Shown: in pieces, positions 20,646 to 28,902 of the stretch
Numbering within the stretch: the stretch's first letter is position 1
Layout: the number at the start of each line of letters is the position of its first letter
DNA from: a virus
Direction: 5' to 3' (one strand)
DNA length: 61,089 nt
Virus record (IMG/VR): IMGVR_UViG_3300025108_000045
Location: 1-61,089 of that record
The notes under the pieces: generated by a model
The model's database searches: none
Told to the model about the DNA's origin: nothing
What the model saw: the letters and a program-made list of their open reading frames with translations, nothing else
Translations under genes and position numbers: made by a program

Positions 20646-22354
20646 ACAGCAGACCTCCTGTTTCCATAGGAACGACCGCCACGACCCATCTCAGCGCGAA
20701 TAAGGTCGCCAATTTCGCGAGCCAATTGCTTCTTGTCGGTCCTATCAGTCACACCTCCGACATTGATGTTGATAGTTGTACCACTGCCGCCTCCCAAACC
20801 AATACCGTCGGGGTTGTTGCGCTTGCTGAGAGGCACGACTGCTTCGGGTCCATCCTCGCCAATCATCGCGAGCGTCGGACTGTTGACGATACCACCCTTC
20901 GCGAGTTGAGGGATTTGCGGTAGCGAGAAATTCTTACCCCCGATAAGTGGGACATTATCGGGTATCTTAAAATCAAAACCTTTCGCGAAATCATTGTAAA
21001 TATCAACCACAGCGTTGAATGCATCTTTGAAACCGCTGACCAATCCGTCTTTGATGGTGGTTGGTATGCTCAAGAACCACTCCTTGAGCGCATCTCCACC
21101 GTCAAATAAAGCGGTCCAAAACCCTGTGACCACATTAACCAAAGCCGTCCAAAGACCATTGACAATGCCGAGAACAACTCCTACAATGAGGGCTAAAGCA
21201 GTCCCTATTCCTCCGGCAAGCAAAGCCAAGCCAGCAAGCGCGCCATAGAATATCAAGCCAGCCAATCCAAATAACCAATCCTTCGCTGTGGTAAGCAGTG
21301 CCATTATTTCATCCCAATAGCGAATTACAGACGCGACGACGAAAATGATAGCCGCGATGATAGCCGCAGGGACAGCCGCAACCCCGACGAGGAAAAGTCC
21401 CAAACCAATAAGAATGGCACTACCGATACCAAGCAGTATGGCTTTGAATCCATTAGCCGAACCTGTCAAGTAGGCAATCATACCACCAGCGCCAACCATG
21501 ATGAGAGCGAAGCCCCCTAAGACAGCCATGAGTGTGCGACCCACCACGGCCTGTAAAAGAAGTGAAGCAGTGCTACCCCAACCAAAGAAGCCCACCATCA
21601 AAGCGAAGAACCCTGTGAAGACACCAGCCGCTACGAGTGTAGCCGCCGCTACACTGTCAGTCTCGTTCTTCACTAATTGATACACACCAACGGCGGCAAA
21701 TACAGCCCCTATGGTCAAAGCCAAAGGAGCATTGAAGATAGCGAAAGCAACCGCTGTTGCAAGAACGGAAACCGCGAGAATATCAAACAAGGCCGTTAAA
21801 CCATCATCACCTTCGCCTGCGATAACGAGCACCAACCCTTGCATCGCATCATGCAATGGACCCATGTTTTCAGTGAGGGTCAGTACAACACTGTTCGACC
21901 CGTCGAATGCAATTGATAATGCGGCTAACGCGAAGCCTACAATGAGGAATATGCTTACCAGTGAAAATATGCGCGTCACTAAACGAGTGAATCTGTTATT
22001 CGCGGTATTGAGAATCGCATTGTTTGCTTTCGCGACACCGCCAAAGAACAACATACCAACCGTCAACTTCTGTAAAGCAGTCAAATCTTTGTAGCGGTGT
22101 TCTCTTTCTTCTTGGCTCATCGCCGCGGAGTTTGCAACAAACTTGGTGACATTACCCACCGCTTTAGCCATCCCCGCAAGGCTACGAACCATTCCTGTGA
22201 TTGGGTTTTTCGCGAACGCGGTTTTGATTTTGAGTTGTTGCTTTTCAAGCACACCCATTTTCTTCGACACATTGAGGTTGATGATACCAAGTTGCTCTAA
22301 TTGTTGAACAAGTTTTTCAATCTCATCAGCAACACCATCAATCTCATTCGCCAT
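20642..22354 (-). CDS. Tail tape measure protein (570 aa)
   Basis: The N-terminal 100 residues form a helical coiled-coil (DEIEKLVQQLEQLG onward). Residues about 125-410 contain many hydrophobic segments separated by short loops, as in tape-measure proteins whose central part inserts into the host membrane. The C terminus has the characteristic sequence AKGGIVNSPTLAMIGEDG followed by PEAVVPLS, a hallmark of tape-measure C termini, then a Gly-rich basic end. The protein fills the tail tube, sets its length and is ejected with the DNA. At 570 residues it predicts a fairly short tail (roughly 1.5 angstroms per residue by the general rule). GGTGA precedes the ATG at 22354, four bases after the chaperone stop. 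Confidence 0.92.
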   Translation of the reverse strand: MANEIDGVADEIEKLVQQLEQLGIINLNVSKKMGVLEKQQLKIKTAFAKNPITGMVRSLAGMAKAVGNVTKFVANSAAMSQEEREHRYKDLTALQKLTVGMLFFGGVAKANNAILNTANNRFTRLVTRIFSLVSIFLIVGFALAALSIAFDGSNSVVLTLTENMGPLHDAMQGLVLVIAGEGDDGLTALFDILAVSVLATAVAFAIFNAPLALTIGAVFAAVGVYQLVKNETDSVAAATLVAAGVFTGFFALMVGFFGWGSTASLLLQAVVGRTLMAVLGGFALIMVGAGGMIAYLTGSANGFKAILLGIGSAILIGLGLFLVGVAAVPAAIIAAIIFVVASVIRYWDEIMALLTTAKDWLFGLAGLIFYGALAGLALLAGGIGTALALIVGVVLGIVNGLWTALVNVVTGFWTALFDGGDALKEWFLSIPTTIKDGLVSGFKDAFNAVVDIYNDFAKGFDFKIPDNVPLIGGKNFSLPQIPQLAKGGIVNSPTLAMIGEDGPEAVVPLSKRNNPDGIGLGGGSGTTININVGGVTDRTDKKQLAREIGDLIRAEMGRGGRSYGNRRSAV

Positions 22355-22358
22355 TTTT

Positions 22359-22628
22359 TCACCATCCTTCGCTAAACGGCATCGGGCCGTGAGTTGAGCC
22401 TACGCGCGTCTTGTTCTTTGCACCATCGGTCGCCTTCTTCATCTCTTCGGCTTTCAAGCGTTCAGCGGCTACTCCCCACGCGAAAGATTTCTCGAAAGCG
22501 CTAATCGGCATATTCCACACATCAACCATACTCAACCCATAATGTTTCGCGACGAAGTACGCCGCTGAGTCAAAAGCCATGTCAGCGTCGGGGGTCGGTT
22601 TGCTCATGAAGTCGTAAACTTCACTCAC
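22359..22628 (-). CDS. Second tail assembly chaperone (89 aa)
   Basis: A GTG at 22628 overlaps the stop of the preceding frame as GTGA. An ATG at 22607 is an alternative start. The product is a small acidic-to-neutral helical protein (AYFVAKHYGLSMVDVWNMP, then AFEKSFAWGVAAERLKAEE). Many tailed viruses place two overlapping frames directly upstream of the tape measure. These encode tail assembly chaperones (lambda G and GT), often joined by a programmed frameshift. Here the two frames overlap by four bases, so coupled re-initiation is at least as likely as a frameshift. I could not identify a convincing slippery heptamer. Confidence 0.7.
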   Translation of the reverse strand: MSEVYDFMSKPTPDADMAFDSAAYFVAKHYGLSMVDVWNMPISAFEKSFAWGVAAERLKAEEMKKATDGAKNKTRVGSTHGPMPFSEGW

Positions 22629-22987
22629 TCGTTCGCCCCACCCGCTAAAGGGTTCGCCATCAAGTCTTGAGGTTGAGGTAGCAGTGAAGTTATTTGTTGC
22701 GCAACAAAGGGTTTGAGCGCAGTCATTTGAGGAATGGTCAATCGTGGTTCAGTCTTCTCGATGCCGTTAATCAACATGTATTTCCAATAATTCGCGAGGT
22801 CAATATCCACACTACCATTGGTGGTGATGGTGACGAAAGTTTTGATTGCTTCTTGAAGTTGCATGAAGGATAACTCCTTCACCCATACTCTCATAACAAC
22901 ATCTTCGTCGTCTTCGCTCACTCTTATTTCATGCTCCACCGCTTGGTTACTCACCAAGAGGCTCATCGGGTCTGCTATTTTCGGCAT
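22625..22987 (-). CDS. First tail assembly chaperone (120 aa)
   Basis: The product begins MPKIADPMSLLVSNQAVEHE and has the size and helix-rich pattern of gpG-type tail chaperones (ELSFMQLQEAIKTFVTIT, LANYWKYMLINGIEKTEP). It sits directly upstream of a second small frame and the tape measure, as expected. A GTG at 22996 is an alternative start. The first 41 bases overlap the end of the SAP-domain gene in another frame, an unusually long overlap for this window. The role is to coat the tape measure before tail-tube polymerisation. The assignment is by position and composition. Confidence 0.72.
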   Translation of the reverse strand: MPKIADPMSLLVSNQAVEHEIRVSEDDEDVVMRVWVKELSFMQLQEAIKTFVTITTNGSVDIDLANYWKYMLINGIEKTEPRLTIPQMTALKPFVAQQITSLLPQPQDLMANPLAGGANE

Positions 22988-23351
22988 CGTTCTCACTTAC
23001 TCCATCATCGCCTGCCGCGGCTTCTTCCGAAGGAACGGCTTCATCCACTTCAACTGCCTCATCCGAGGGGGCGTCCGCTTCAATTAGGCGAGCAATGAGT
23101 TCCGCCTTTGTACCAGTGACAGGAAGAGTGCGCGCTCGTAGGAGCGCTTTCAATTCTTCCACAGTCATAGATTCGTATGTTGGTTCCGCAACTTCAACAG
23201 GCTGTTCTTCTGTTTGTTGCTCTTCGGGGAATGGGTTGCCGTCAGTGAGCGCGGCATCGGGGTTGAATACTTCTTCAACAACTTGGGGTTCTTCAACAAC
23301 ACCGCGAAGGCGTAGTGGTCGTTCGTCGCCTGTGTGCATACTCTTCATCAT
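22947..23351 (-). CDS. SAP-domain protein (134 aa)
   Basis: Starts at the ATG at 23351, overlapping the stop of the 46-aa gene as TGATG. GGGGTG lies just upstream. About residues 65-100 match a SAP motif: ESMTVEELKALLRARTLP followed by GTKAELIARLIEAD. This is a 35-residue helix-extended-helix unit that binds nucleic acid in many proteins and occurs in phage structural operons. The rest is acidic and low in complexity (runs of Glu, Ala and Asp), so the protein is probably flexible. It lies between the tail-tube gene and the chaperones. Its role in the particle or assembly is unknown. Confidence 0.75.
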   Translation of the reverse strand: MMKSMHTGDERPLRLRGVVEEPQVVEEVFNPDAALTDGNPFPEEQQTEEQPVEVAEPTYESMTVEELKALLRARTLPVTGTKAELIARLIEADAPSDEAVEVDEAVPSEEAAAGDDGVSENDAENSRPDEPLGE

Positions 23352-23491
23352 CAGCACCCCATCTTTTCGCAGGTTGAGCCTTTTGATTTGCACTTAGGAC
23401 AGGTCTTGCAACCACGGCAACCTTTGCAGTCATCGCCTTTGCACATACTTTCTTTCAGTAGCGTTCCCCAACTTTCTCTCATCGGATTCAT
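23351..23491 (-). CDS. 46-aa MNP-tag cysteine-rich protein
   Basis: This short gene fills an otherwise empty gap. It has a good ribosome site (GAGGTGA, six bases before the ATG at 23491), a TGATG overlap with the SAP gene, and an 10-base gap after the tail-tube stop. The product starts MNPMRESWGTLLKES, carrying the same N-terminal tag as three other proteins. It then has eight cysteines in a Lys/Gly-rich tail (CKGDDCKGCRGCKTCPKC and two more). The cysteine spacing suggests a small metal-binding knuckle rather than a full zinc ribbon. That tag and ribosome site together make it very unlikely to be a chance frame. Function is unknown. Confidence 0.82.
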   Translation of the reverse strand: MNPMRESWGTLLKESMCKGDDCKGCRGCKTCPKCKSKGSTCEKMGC

Positions 23492-23501
23492 CTTGTTCAC
23501 C

Positions 23502-25424
23502 TCACATGTGCAGGAAAGCATCGCGCGAGATTACGCGCACATGCTTTGGCATAATTTTCAATTCACTCTTGATAACGCCCTTATCTTCGGGGATAGGAAG
23601 CGGAGCCGACTCAATGATGTAGTCGTCAATAACGATAGTAATTTCTTCGCGGTTAGCACCAGCACCAGCCTTGGTCAGCGTGAGTGTGATTGGCTCAGTG
23701 AACGAGTGAGTCCTGTTTGTTCGGAACTCATGCCAAATGAGAGGGTCGCTTGCGATGATGGTCATGCTGAGACTGTATTCCATCTTCTTCTCAATCATGA
23801 GGTTAGCGTTGCGCGAACCACCGAATGGGATTTGTTCAAGGGAATCACCAGCGGTGTTGCGGGTTTCCGCTTGACCGTTCCCTCGAATGGTGTAAATTGC
23901 TTCTGTGTTGTTGTTGCCTTCAAGAGAGAAGTTAGTGACTTGCGCGATGTTGGTTCCGAATGAACTGATTTGACCATTGTAAAAGAAGTATGGCTTCTCA
24001 GTGTTTGGAGCGATACCAGCCTTCTTGCGGTTGACTGTGGAGTTAGCAGTGTTCTCAAACATACGGTGCGCGGTGTATCTGTCACCTTTGCTGGTATCTT
24101 CAAGACGACCTGTATCGGTGTAGCAGTAAAGCGCGTCGAAGTTGATTGATAATTTTACTTCTGCATCAGCATCAGCCGCGAGCGAGAAGTCCTTGACTTT
24201 GCATCCTTTCCATACGCGCGTAAGTTGCTTGCTGTCGTTAGCGGAGCCGGGCGCGGCTTCGTTAGCAAGAGCGTCAGTTGCGTTGCCGTTGAACGAGCCA
24301 ACATTGTGTGTTCGGATGCTGGATTCAATAGCGAATGAAGGAATCGTAGCGCCGGAGAATAGAAGTCGTGATTGGCGGTTGGTGATTGTTCCGAAAGATG
24401 CGGCAGTGGTGACAAAATCCGGTGAGCCTGTTGTTGTCGGGTCAGTGTAAGATACGCGCTTTAGTGAGTATCCCGTGTGACTGAAATGCAACGGCTCTTC
24501 AAGATGCAAGCGTAGTGTCGTTGTATCAATGTAAAGCACTTGACGAATTTCGTTCCTTTCGGCGTGTTGCAAATCGGTAGCCGTGGACCCATCACCCCAT
24601 TTAGCCCCTGTTGGCTGAACAAGGTCGGATGGGAAATTGGTGGCTGTACCGTCCTTGATAATGATGTATTCACCAGCCGAGAGGTTTGAGAGTGTGCCTG
24701 TGTATTCAACATAAGTGTCACCAGCGGCTATGTCCTCGAATGATGTTGCAGTGGGGTCACCGGAGATAACTGCCGTAGGTTCGTCAATAATTTCGCGACC
24801 AAGTGCGTAATACAACCAGCGCGCGCTGTTCATCATTGTCTCAAGAGAGCCACCCGTGTTCTCGAATCGTTGTGGTTCTTGGATGACCACATCACGACCG
24901 ACGCCTACTACATGAGCGCGTCGCACTTCCACTTTGGTTTCCGGTAGCGCAACGGTTGCGGCAAGACCAACGAATTGGTCCGTAAGGACAGACTCGTCGG
25001 ACGAATCGGCATTTGCATTGTAGGTGCTTCCTACATCAATAGTCGGTGTGCCTACGGTATCAATGATGAGTTCGTCACCGGATAATGATGTAGTGCTTGT
25101 GGATTTCATAGGAGGCGAAACGGTGAGTGAATCGCCACTGTTTGCGACAATTGTGTAAACATGGCCTTTGGTAGCATTGTCGTCAGCGGTGAAAGCACCA
25201 CTACCGATAACGCGAAGTTGCGAACCGACAAGCATACCCGCAGGGTATCGCAGAAGTGAACCGCTTGAGAAGAAACCTTCCGTCGCGCCTGTGAAGAGGA
25301 TGCCAGTGCCAGCGGCATTCGTCGCGAAACGAAGACCACCGAAGCCATCAAACGCCAGTGCGAGTCCACATTCTTTACCGAATGTCACTTCGGATAGGTC
25401 GCCTTTATACACTGTTGATGCCAT
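23502..25424 (-). CDS. Major tail tube protein (640 aa)
   Basis: It begins MASTVYKGDLSEVTFGKECG and is an all-beta protein. The segment VALPETKVEVRRAHVVGVGR leads into DVVIQEPQRFENTGGSLE. This is the sort of arrangement seen in tail-tube proteins of archaeal siphoviruses, where a tube core carries inserted surface domains. At 640 residues it is much longer than a minimal tube protein (150-250), so large surface insertions are likely. It sits between tail-completion genes and chaperone/tape-measure genes, the standard tube position. No sheath gene lies nearby. A CGGAG-type site lies upstream of the ATG at 25424, with a 20-base gap from the previous stop. Confidence 0.75.
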   Translation of the reverse strand: MASTVYKGDLSEVTFGKECGLALAFDGFGGLRFATNAAGTGILFTGATEGFFSSGSLLRYPAGMLVGSQLRVIGSGAFTADDNATKGHVYTIVANSGDSLTVSPPMKSTSTTSLSGDELIIDTVGTPTIDVGSTYNANADSSDESVLTDQFVGLAATVALPETKVEVRRAHVVGVGRDVVIQEPQRFENTGGSLETMMNSARWLYYALGREIIDEPTAVISGDPTATSFEDIAAGDTYVEYTGTLSNLSAGEYIIIKDGTATNFPSDLVQPTGAKWGDGSTATDLQHAERNEIRQVLYIDTTTLRLHLEEPLHFSHTGYSLKRVSYTDPTTTGSPDFVTTAASFGTITNRQSRLLFSGATIPSFAIESSIRTHNVGSFNGNATDALANEAAPGSANDSKQLTRVWKGCKVKDFSLAADADAEVKLSINFDALYCYTDTGRLEDTSKGDRYTAHRMFENTANSTVNRKKAGIAPNTEKPYFFYNGQISSFGTNIAQVTNFSLEGNNNTEAIYTIRGNGQAETRNTAGDSLEQIPFGGSRNANLMIEKKMEYSLSMTIIASDPLIWHEFRTNRTHSFTEPITLTLTKAGAGANREEITIVIDDYIIESAPLPIPEDKGVIKSELKIMPKHVRVISRDAFLHM

Positions 25425-25444
25425 ATTATCTGCTCCGCCTTGGT

Positions 25445-25885
25445 TTACGCGATGAGTTCGCTAAAGATAACGATTTCGACTTGGAAGGTCATCCTGTGTA
25501 GCCTCTTCGTCCGGTCCGAAAGGTCAGTCCGTAATTTATAGAGTAATCGGTCAAAATTAGCCCCATCGCCCTTTCTTTTGCTATGGATGATGCGCCGAAC
25601 TTCATCTTCGATTTTCATGAGGTGCGGTCGTCCATTCATGGTGCGCGCATCGACTGTTACATTGATTCGCGTGTGAACGAAATCATAGAACACTTCGGGC
25701 TGTTCTTCCGCGTGCATGGTTTCGTAAAGAAGGATTGCGTCTTTGTTGGTAAGGTCGAGACGCTTCCCGCGTCCCGCTTCGACTGTGGTAATGTCTTCAA
25801 CGATAGGTGTTCGCTGATTCGTGTTACCACGATTCCACCCTGTGGTGAGAATGTCTTTCATAAGTTCGATTGATTCAAGCGCCAT
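25445..25885 (-). CDS. Tail completion/terminator-like protein (146 aa)
   Basis: The ATG at 25885 overlaps the end of the previous gene by 11 bases. The product is a compact alpha/beta protein (MALESIELMKDILTTGWN; later ILLYETMHAEEQPEVFYDF). Its strand-helix pattern is compatible with tail terminator or tail-to-head joining proteins of the lambda U/HK97 gp10 class. Length and place, between the connector and the tail tube, agree with that role. I cannot name a diagnostic motif. Confidence 0.6.
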   Translation of the reverse strand: MALESIELMKDILTTGWNRGNTNQRTPIVEDITTVEAGRGKRLDLTNKDAILLYETMHAEEQPEVFYDFVHTRINVTVDARTMNGRPHLMKIEDEVRRIIHSKRKGDGANFDRLLYKLRTDLSDRTKRLHRMTFQVEIVIFSELIA

Positions 25886-26159
25886 TCAACCAACTCCCGA
25901 TATGTGACTGAGCGCGTGCTTGCTTCTTCGCTTTGCTGATGATGGCTTGGTAGTCGGGGTCGTTTTCTTTCATAACTTCACCGTTCTCCTTGATGATTTC
26001 CCCTTTGCTGTTGACAGCCGCGCCATAGTCAAGAGCGCACGCATCAAGGAAGATGCGCCCCTTGTCAGTAAAGATGGTATTCTCGCGCGCTTGAGCGATG
26101 GTTTCACTCAAGGCTTTAGCGAGTCCCTTCTTGATGGCTTCTTGCATACTATCACTCAT
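25875..26159 (-). CDS. Small head-tail junction protein (94 aa), function unknown
   Basis: The ATG at 26159 (MSDSMQEAIKKGLAKALSET) overlaps the upstream stop by eight bases. A longer reading from a GTG at 26201 would overlap it by 50 bases and is less likely. The product is mostly helical, with an N-terminal amphipathic helix and a Lys-rich C terminus (AKKQARAQSHIGSWLNG). Its position after the connector suggests a neck or tail-completion accessory. No family is recognised. Confidence 0.6.
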   Translation of the reverse strand: MSDSMQEAIKKGLAKALSETIAQARENTIFTDKGRIFLDACALDYGAAVNSKGEIIKENGEVMKENDPDYQAIISKAKKQARAQSHIGSWLNGA

Positions 26160-26484
26160 CTTCGGGTCGCGGTGTTCGTTGAATTGATTGTTTTGGCTCA
26201 CTGTGGTAATCGGGGTTGTCCTTCATTTGTTCGCTTGTGTGTTTTTTAGCATCCCTTCTTACCTGTTGTAGCATTTGTTGTTGGTTTGCCTGTTCAAACG
26301 CTTCTGCTATGCGAGAAACGCCATGCTCGCGGTCGCCATCACCTTCAAATCCATGTCCGTAAGGGTCCATTTCTTGTGAAAAGTTGTGATAATTCATCAC
26401 CGAGGGATGAACAGCATTTCCTTCGCTATCAAGCATTCTTGGGTTGCCTTTCAAAAATATCCATGCTTCTTTCATTGGGTTCAT
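26152..26484 (-). CDS. MNP-tag protein (110 aa), function unknown
   Basis: The product begins MNPMKEAWIFLKGNP, the clearest copy of the shared N-terminal tag. The remainder is polar and probably disordered, rich in Gln, Glu, His and Asp (EAFEQANQQQMLQQVRRDAK). It starts at 26484, four bases after the connector stop, with only a weak GGTG site, so it is probably read by coupled translation. The combination of a conserved short N-terminal helix and an unstructured tail suggests that the tag docks onto a common virion or assembly partner. Confidence 0.75.
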   Translation of the reverse strand: MNPMKEAWIFLKGNPRMLDSEGNAVHPSVMNYHNFSQEMDPYGHGFEGDGDREHGVSRIAEAFEQANQQQMLQQVRRDAKKHTSEQMKDNPDYHSEPKQSIQRTPRPEDE

Positions 26485-26488
26485 AGTA

Positions 26489-28069
26489 TCACAACACCGT
26501 CATTATCTCTGTGTAGCGCGGTAGCGTCTCCGCAACCTGCGCTTTGAATAATTGATACTTGCTACCCAAGTCCACATTCTGTGTTCCTTCGGGCAGTAGC
26601 ACGCTTCTGTCATCGGACAGAATCAAATCCATCGCAACCAACTTAGTACAAATATCTTCAATCGCCTTCTCGACATATCTCTCGCCGTACACATAGGATG
26701 CTTTGACGGCATTCCATGAGAAGTAAGGGTATGAGTTGTTGAAGTAAATGACGCCCAACTCGTAGTCAGCCCACCAATCGCGAAGACGAGCCTCGTCACC
26801 TGTGCTTGTTCCAACATAGTCAATCTTGAATTGCTTCTGTTTGAGGATAGCGCCAGCCGTTGCCGCCGCGGTAATGTCTCCAACAAGGTCGGTGACGCCG
26901 TTGAGCGTATTACCTGTGATGCTGGTGTAATACCCGTATGCCGCACCGATGTTGATAATGCCGAACGGTACGAGGGTTGTAATGTCGTTGAGAGTGATGG
27001 TTGTCGCTGTGGATGCGCTGACAGTTGTCTCAAGGTCAGTCGCGCCAGTGAAAGTGACGCCGGGTGATGTGCAAGCGTAAGTCGCGTTTTGTCCTGCTGA
27101 GCCGCGTCGCATAGAGGTGATTTTCAATTGAGCCGCTCCGTAGTCCGAGTTAGCGGAAGCCATGAACTCATGATGAACGCTGGCTGAAACAGTACCGTCA
27201 CTTTCTGTTATGTCTTCAAAGAGGAAAGAGGGAGTGAATGGTGTAGCGGCTTTTCCTTTGCGCGCATTCATGTTGATGAGGTCAGCCAACTGTTGTGCAG
27301 TGCTTACATTATCGAATTGCGCGCGGAACTTGGAACTTCCGTCACCTGCTTGTAATGTCGCGACACCGCCGCCGCCGGGACATAGGAATACTTTGTCAGT
27401 ATCAGCGGTGATTTGAGTGTAGTCGTGAATCTTGAGTCGAATTTCAGCCGCCGCTATTTCACGATAATCGTTGCCTTGCCATATTTCAAGACGAAGAATC
27501 TGTTGCGCGTTACGGAACATGAGAGGAACAGAACCCACATAATCAGTGTAGTAGCGACGACGATATGGTTTGTAGGTATCGAAATTGATGTACTCGGCAG
27601 TTTGCAACATGGGTCGCCATGCGTTGTTTGTAAGGTTGTCAATCTTATCTTGAGTTCGCAGAATGAGCGTCTCGACCTGTGCCTTGGTGATGCCCTTTCT
27701 CTTGCCGTTAGTGAAAGATTGGAGGTTTTGCACTTCTGCATTGTCAGCCGTAGTGTAATCGCCGGTCAAAGCGTCTGTAAAAGATAAGCGCACATTGCCG
27801 GAAGCGCGAGCAATGCTTGTGATAGTTCGCTCTTCACCCATCTCGGAATCACTGGCAATCTCAATTTTGTCACCTACTTCAAATCCAACCAATCGGTAGT
27901 CTGCGGGGGTTATGTCAACATGCGTCGAGCCGTCTTCTGCGGCCAAGTAAACAGGGTCGGGGAATGGTATTTGTAAAATGTCTGCAACTTTCTGTGCTGA
28001 TGTGTAGTAAAGTCTGTCGGGGAATAGAGGTCGTCCTTCGCGCTCACCTGTTTCAAACACAGTAGGCAT
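26489..28069 (-). CDS. Head-tail connector/adaptor protein (526 aa)
   Basis: The first about 40 residues include LYYTSAQKVADILQIPFPDP, and the C terminus has YVYGERYVEKAIEDICTKLV followed by AMDLILSDDRSVLLPEG. Both helical segments fit head-tail adaptor proteins of HK97-like viruses (gp6 type), which bind under the portal. Between them lies a long beta-rich insertion (about residues 50-430) with Gly/Thr-rich strands, making the protein several times the usual adaptor length. It is placed between capsid and tail genes, as expected. The start at 28069 overlaps the previous stop as TGATG. Confidence 0.65.
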   Translation of the reverse strand: MPTVFETGEREGRPLFPDRLYYTSAQKVADILQIPFPDPVYLAAEDGSTHVDITPADYRLVGFEVGDKIEIASDSEMGEERTITSIARASGNVRLSFTDALTGDYTTADNAEVQNLQSFTNGKRKGITKAQVETLILRTQDKIDNLTNNAWRPMLQTAEYINFDTYKPYRRRYYTDYVGSVPLMFRNAQQILRLEIWQGNDYREIAAAEIRLKIHDYTQITADTDKVFLCPGGGGVATLQAGDGSSKFRAQFDNVSTAQQLADLINMNARKGKAATPFTPSFLFEDITESDGTVSASVHHEFMASANSDYGAAQLKITSMRRGSAGQNATYACTSPGVTFTGATDLETTVSASTATTITLNDITTLVPFGIINIGAAYGYYTSITGNTLNGVTDLVGDITAAATAGAILKQKQFKIDYVGTSTGDEARLRDWWADYELGVIYFNNSYPYFSWNAVKASYVYGERYVEKAIEDICTKLVAMDLILSDDRSVLLPEGTQNVDLGSKYQLFKAQVAETLPRYTEIMTVL

Positions 28070-28440
28070 CAGTCATCCCTCTCTCGCAAAGCCTCAAGTC
28101 GTCGTATAATTTTCTTAGGTATGCCCTTTTTTGGGTAGTGTCCATGCTTTTCATAAAACGCTTGAATCGCTTCTCTCGCAGGACCAACCTGTCGCCCCTC
28201 TTTCAACATGGCGCGTATGCGCTGTGCTTCATCCACTTTTGCTTGTTTCATGTCTATTTGATGCTGATACGATTGAGTCTGTGGCGTTTGTTGTGGAGCG
28301 GTGTTTTGGGCTTGTTGAGACACTTGTTGCTGTTGCCGTTGCATTTCGCGCATCTGTTGCGCCGCTTCGGGGAAACCTGCGGCCTCCATCTCTTCGGGCG
28401 TCATCTTGAGTAAGAGCCAAGCCTTTTCAAAAGGGTTCAT
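28069..28440 (-). CDS. MNP-tag protein with Gln-rich linker (123 aa)
   Basis: The true start is the ATG at 28440, which overlaps the previous stop as TGATG. An in-frame TTG lies just before it. The product begins MNPFEKAWLLLKMTPEE, the variant of the shared tag with Phe at position 4. It is followed by a Gln-rich linker (MQRQQQQVSQQAQNT) and a basic helical C terminus (AFYEKHGHYPKKGIPKKIIR). The C-terminal part could bind nucleic acid or a negatively charged partner. Function is unknown. Confidence 0.75.
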   Translation of the reverse strand: MNPFEKAWLLLKMTPEEMEAAGFPEAAQQMREMQRQQQQVSQQAQNTAPQQTPQTQSYQHQIDMKQAKVDEAQRIRAMLKEGRQVGPAREAIQAFYEKHGHYPKKGIPKKIIRRLEALRERDD

Positions 28441-28706
28441 CAAATCACCTCTTCGGTCTTGCCAAGGTTGTAGTCCATTGGTTTCTTACAAGCGCCGCAT
28501 CGTTCAAGGTAGCAGAAGTGTAGCATGCCACAGAAGCGGCAACGCGTACCTGCGCCAATGTTGACAATATCGCGAATGTTGCGTGTCTTCATGTTTTGGC
28601 GTTTCATAACACCCTTCAATTTGTCACGCGCATCGGTCTTCACCATGGACTCTTCGGCCTTACGCCAGCCTTGTTTTTCGAGGCGTTTCAGTTCATTCAA
28701 GTCCAT
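28440..28706 (-). CDS. Zinc-ribbon protein (88 aa)
   Basis: The ATG at 28706 (MDLNELKRLEKQGWRKAEES) is chosen because AAGGTGA lies five bases upstream. A TTG at 28721 would reach into the previous gene. The N-terminal half is a basic helix. The C-terminal half has two CxxC pairs (CRFCGMLHFCYLERCGACKK), a treble-clef or zinc-ribbon arrangement. Small zinc-ribbon proteins are frequent in archaeal virus structural operons, where they may bind nucleic acid or stabilise interfaces. The direct role here is unknown. Confidence 0.8.
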   Translation of the reverse strand: MDLNELKRLEKQGWRKAEESMVKTDARDKLKGVMKRQNMKTRNIRDIVNIGAGTRCRFCGMLHFCYLERCGACKKPMDYNLGKTEEVI

Positions 28707-28717
28707 GTCGCTCACCT

Positions 28718-28891
28718 TCAAGCGGTGACTACTACGACATAGAGGTTTCCTTGCATAAGGTACGAAGTCACACCTTCAATGGTTTTACCACTGGTGTAAT
28801 CATCGAGTACCTTTTGCACTCCGCCTGTCACTGTTGCGCCTGTTTCGCACGACTGTTCGGGAGTGAACTCAAACACTTTCGTATCCGACAA
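28718..28891 (-). CDS. 57-aa protein with TTG start
   Basis: The frame begins with TTG at 28891, six bases after a strong GAGGTGA site. It ends 11 bases before the zinc-ribbon start. It reads as a small beta-rich protein (KVFEFTPEQSCETGATVTGG, then VTSYLMQGNLYVVVVTA). Packing and ribosome site support a real gene, while the non-ATG start lowers certainty slightly. It lies in the small-protein block after the capsid gene, so a minor capsid or neck protein is possible. Confidence 0.65.
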   Translation of the reverse strand: MSDTKVFEFTPEQSCETGATVTGGVQKVLDDYTSGKTIEGVTSYLMQGNLYVVVVTA

Positions 28892-28902
28892 GGTGAATCA
28901 CC

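Noticed and set aside
22600-22660. Programmed frameshift between the two tail chaperone frames
   Set aside because: Such shifts are common in this gene pair, but no slippery heptamer is evident. The GTGA overlap allows ordinary re-initiation, so I do not call it.
23334-23963. 209-aa plus-strand open frame opposite the tail-tube gene
   Set aside because: It lies across three minus-strand genes with good starts. Composition and lack of a start context mark it as a shadow frame.
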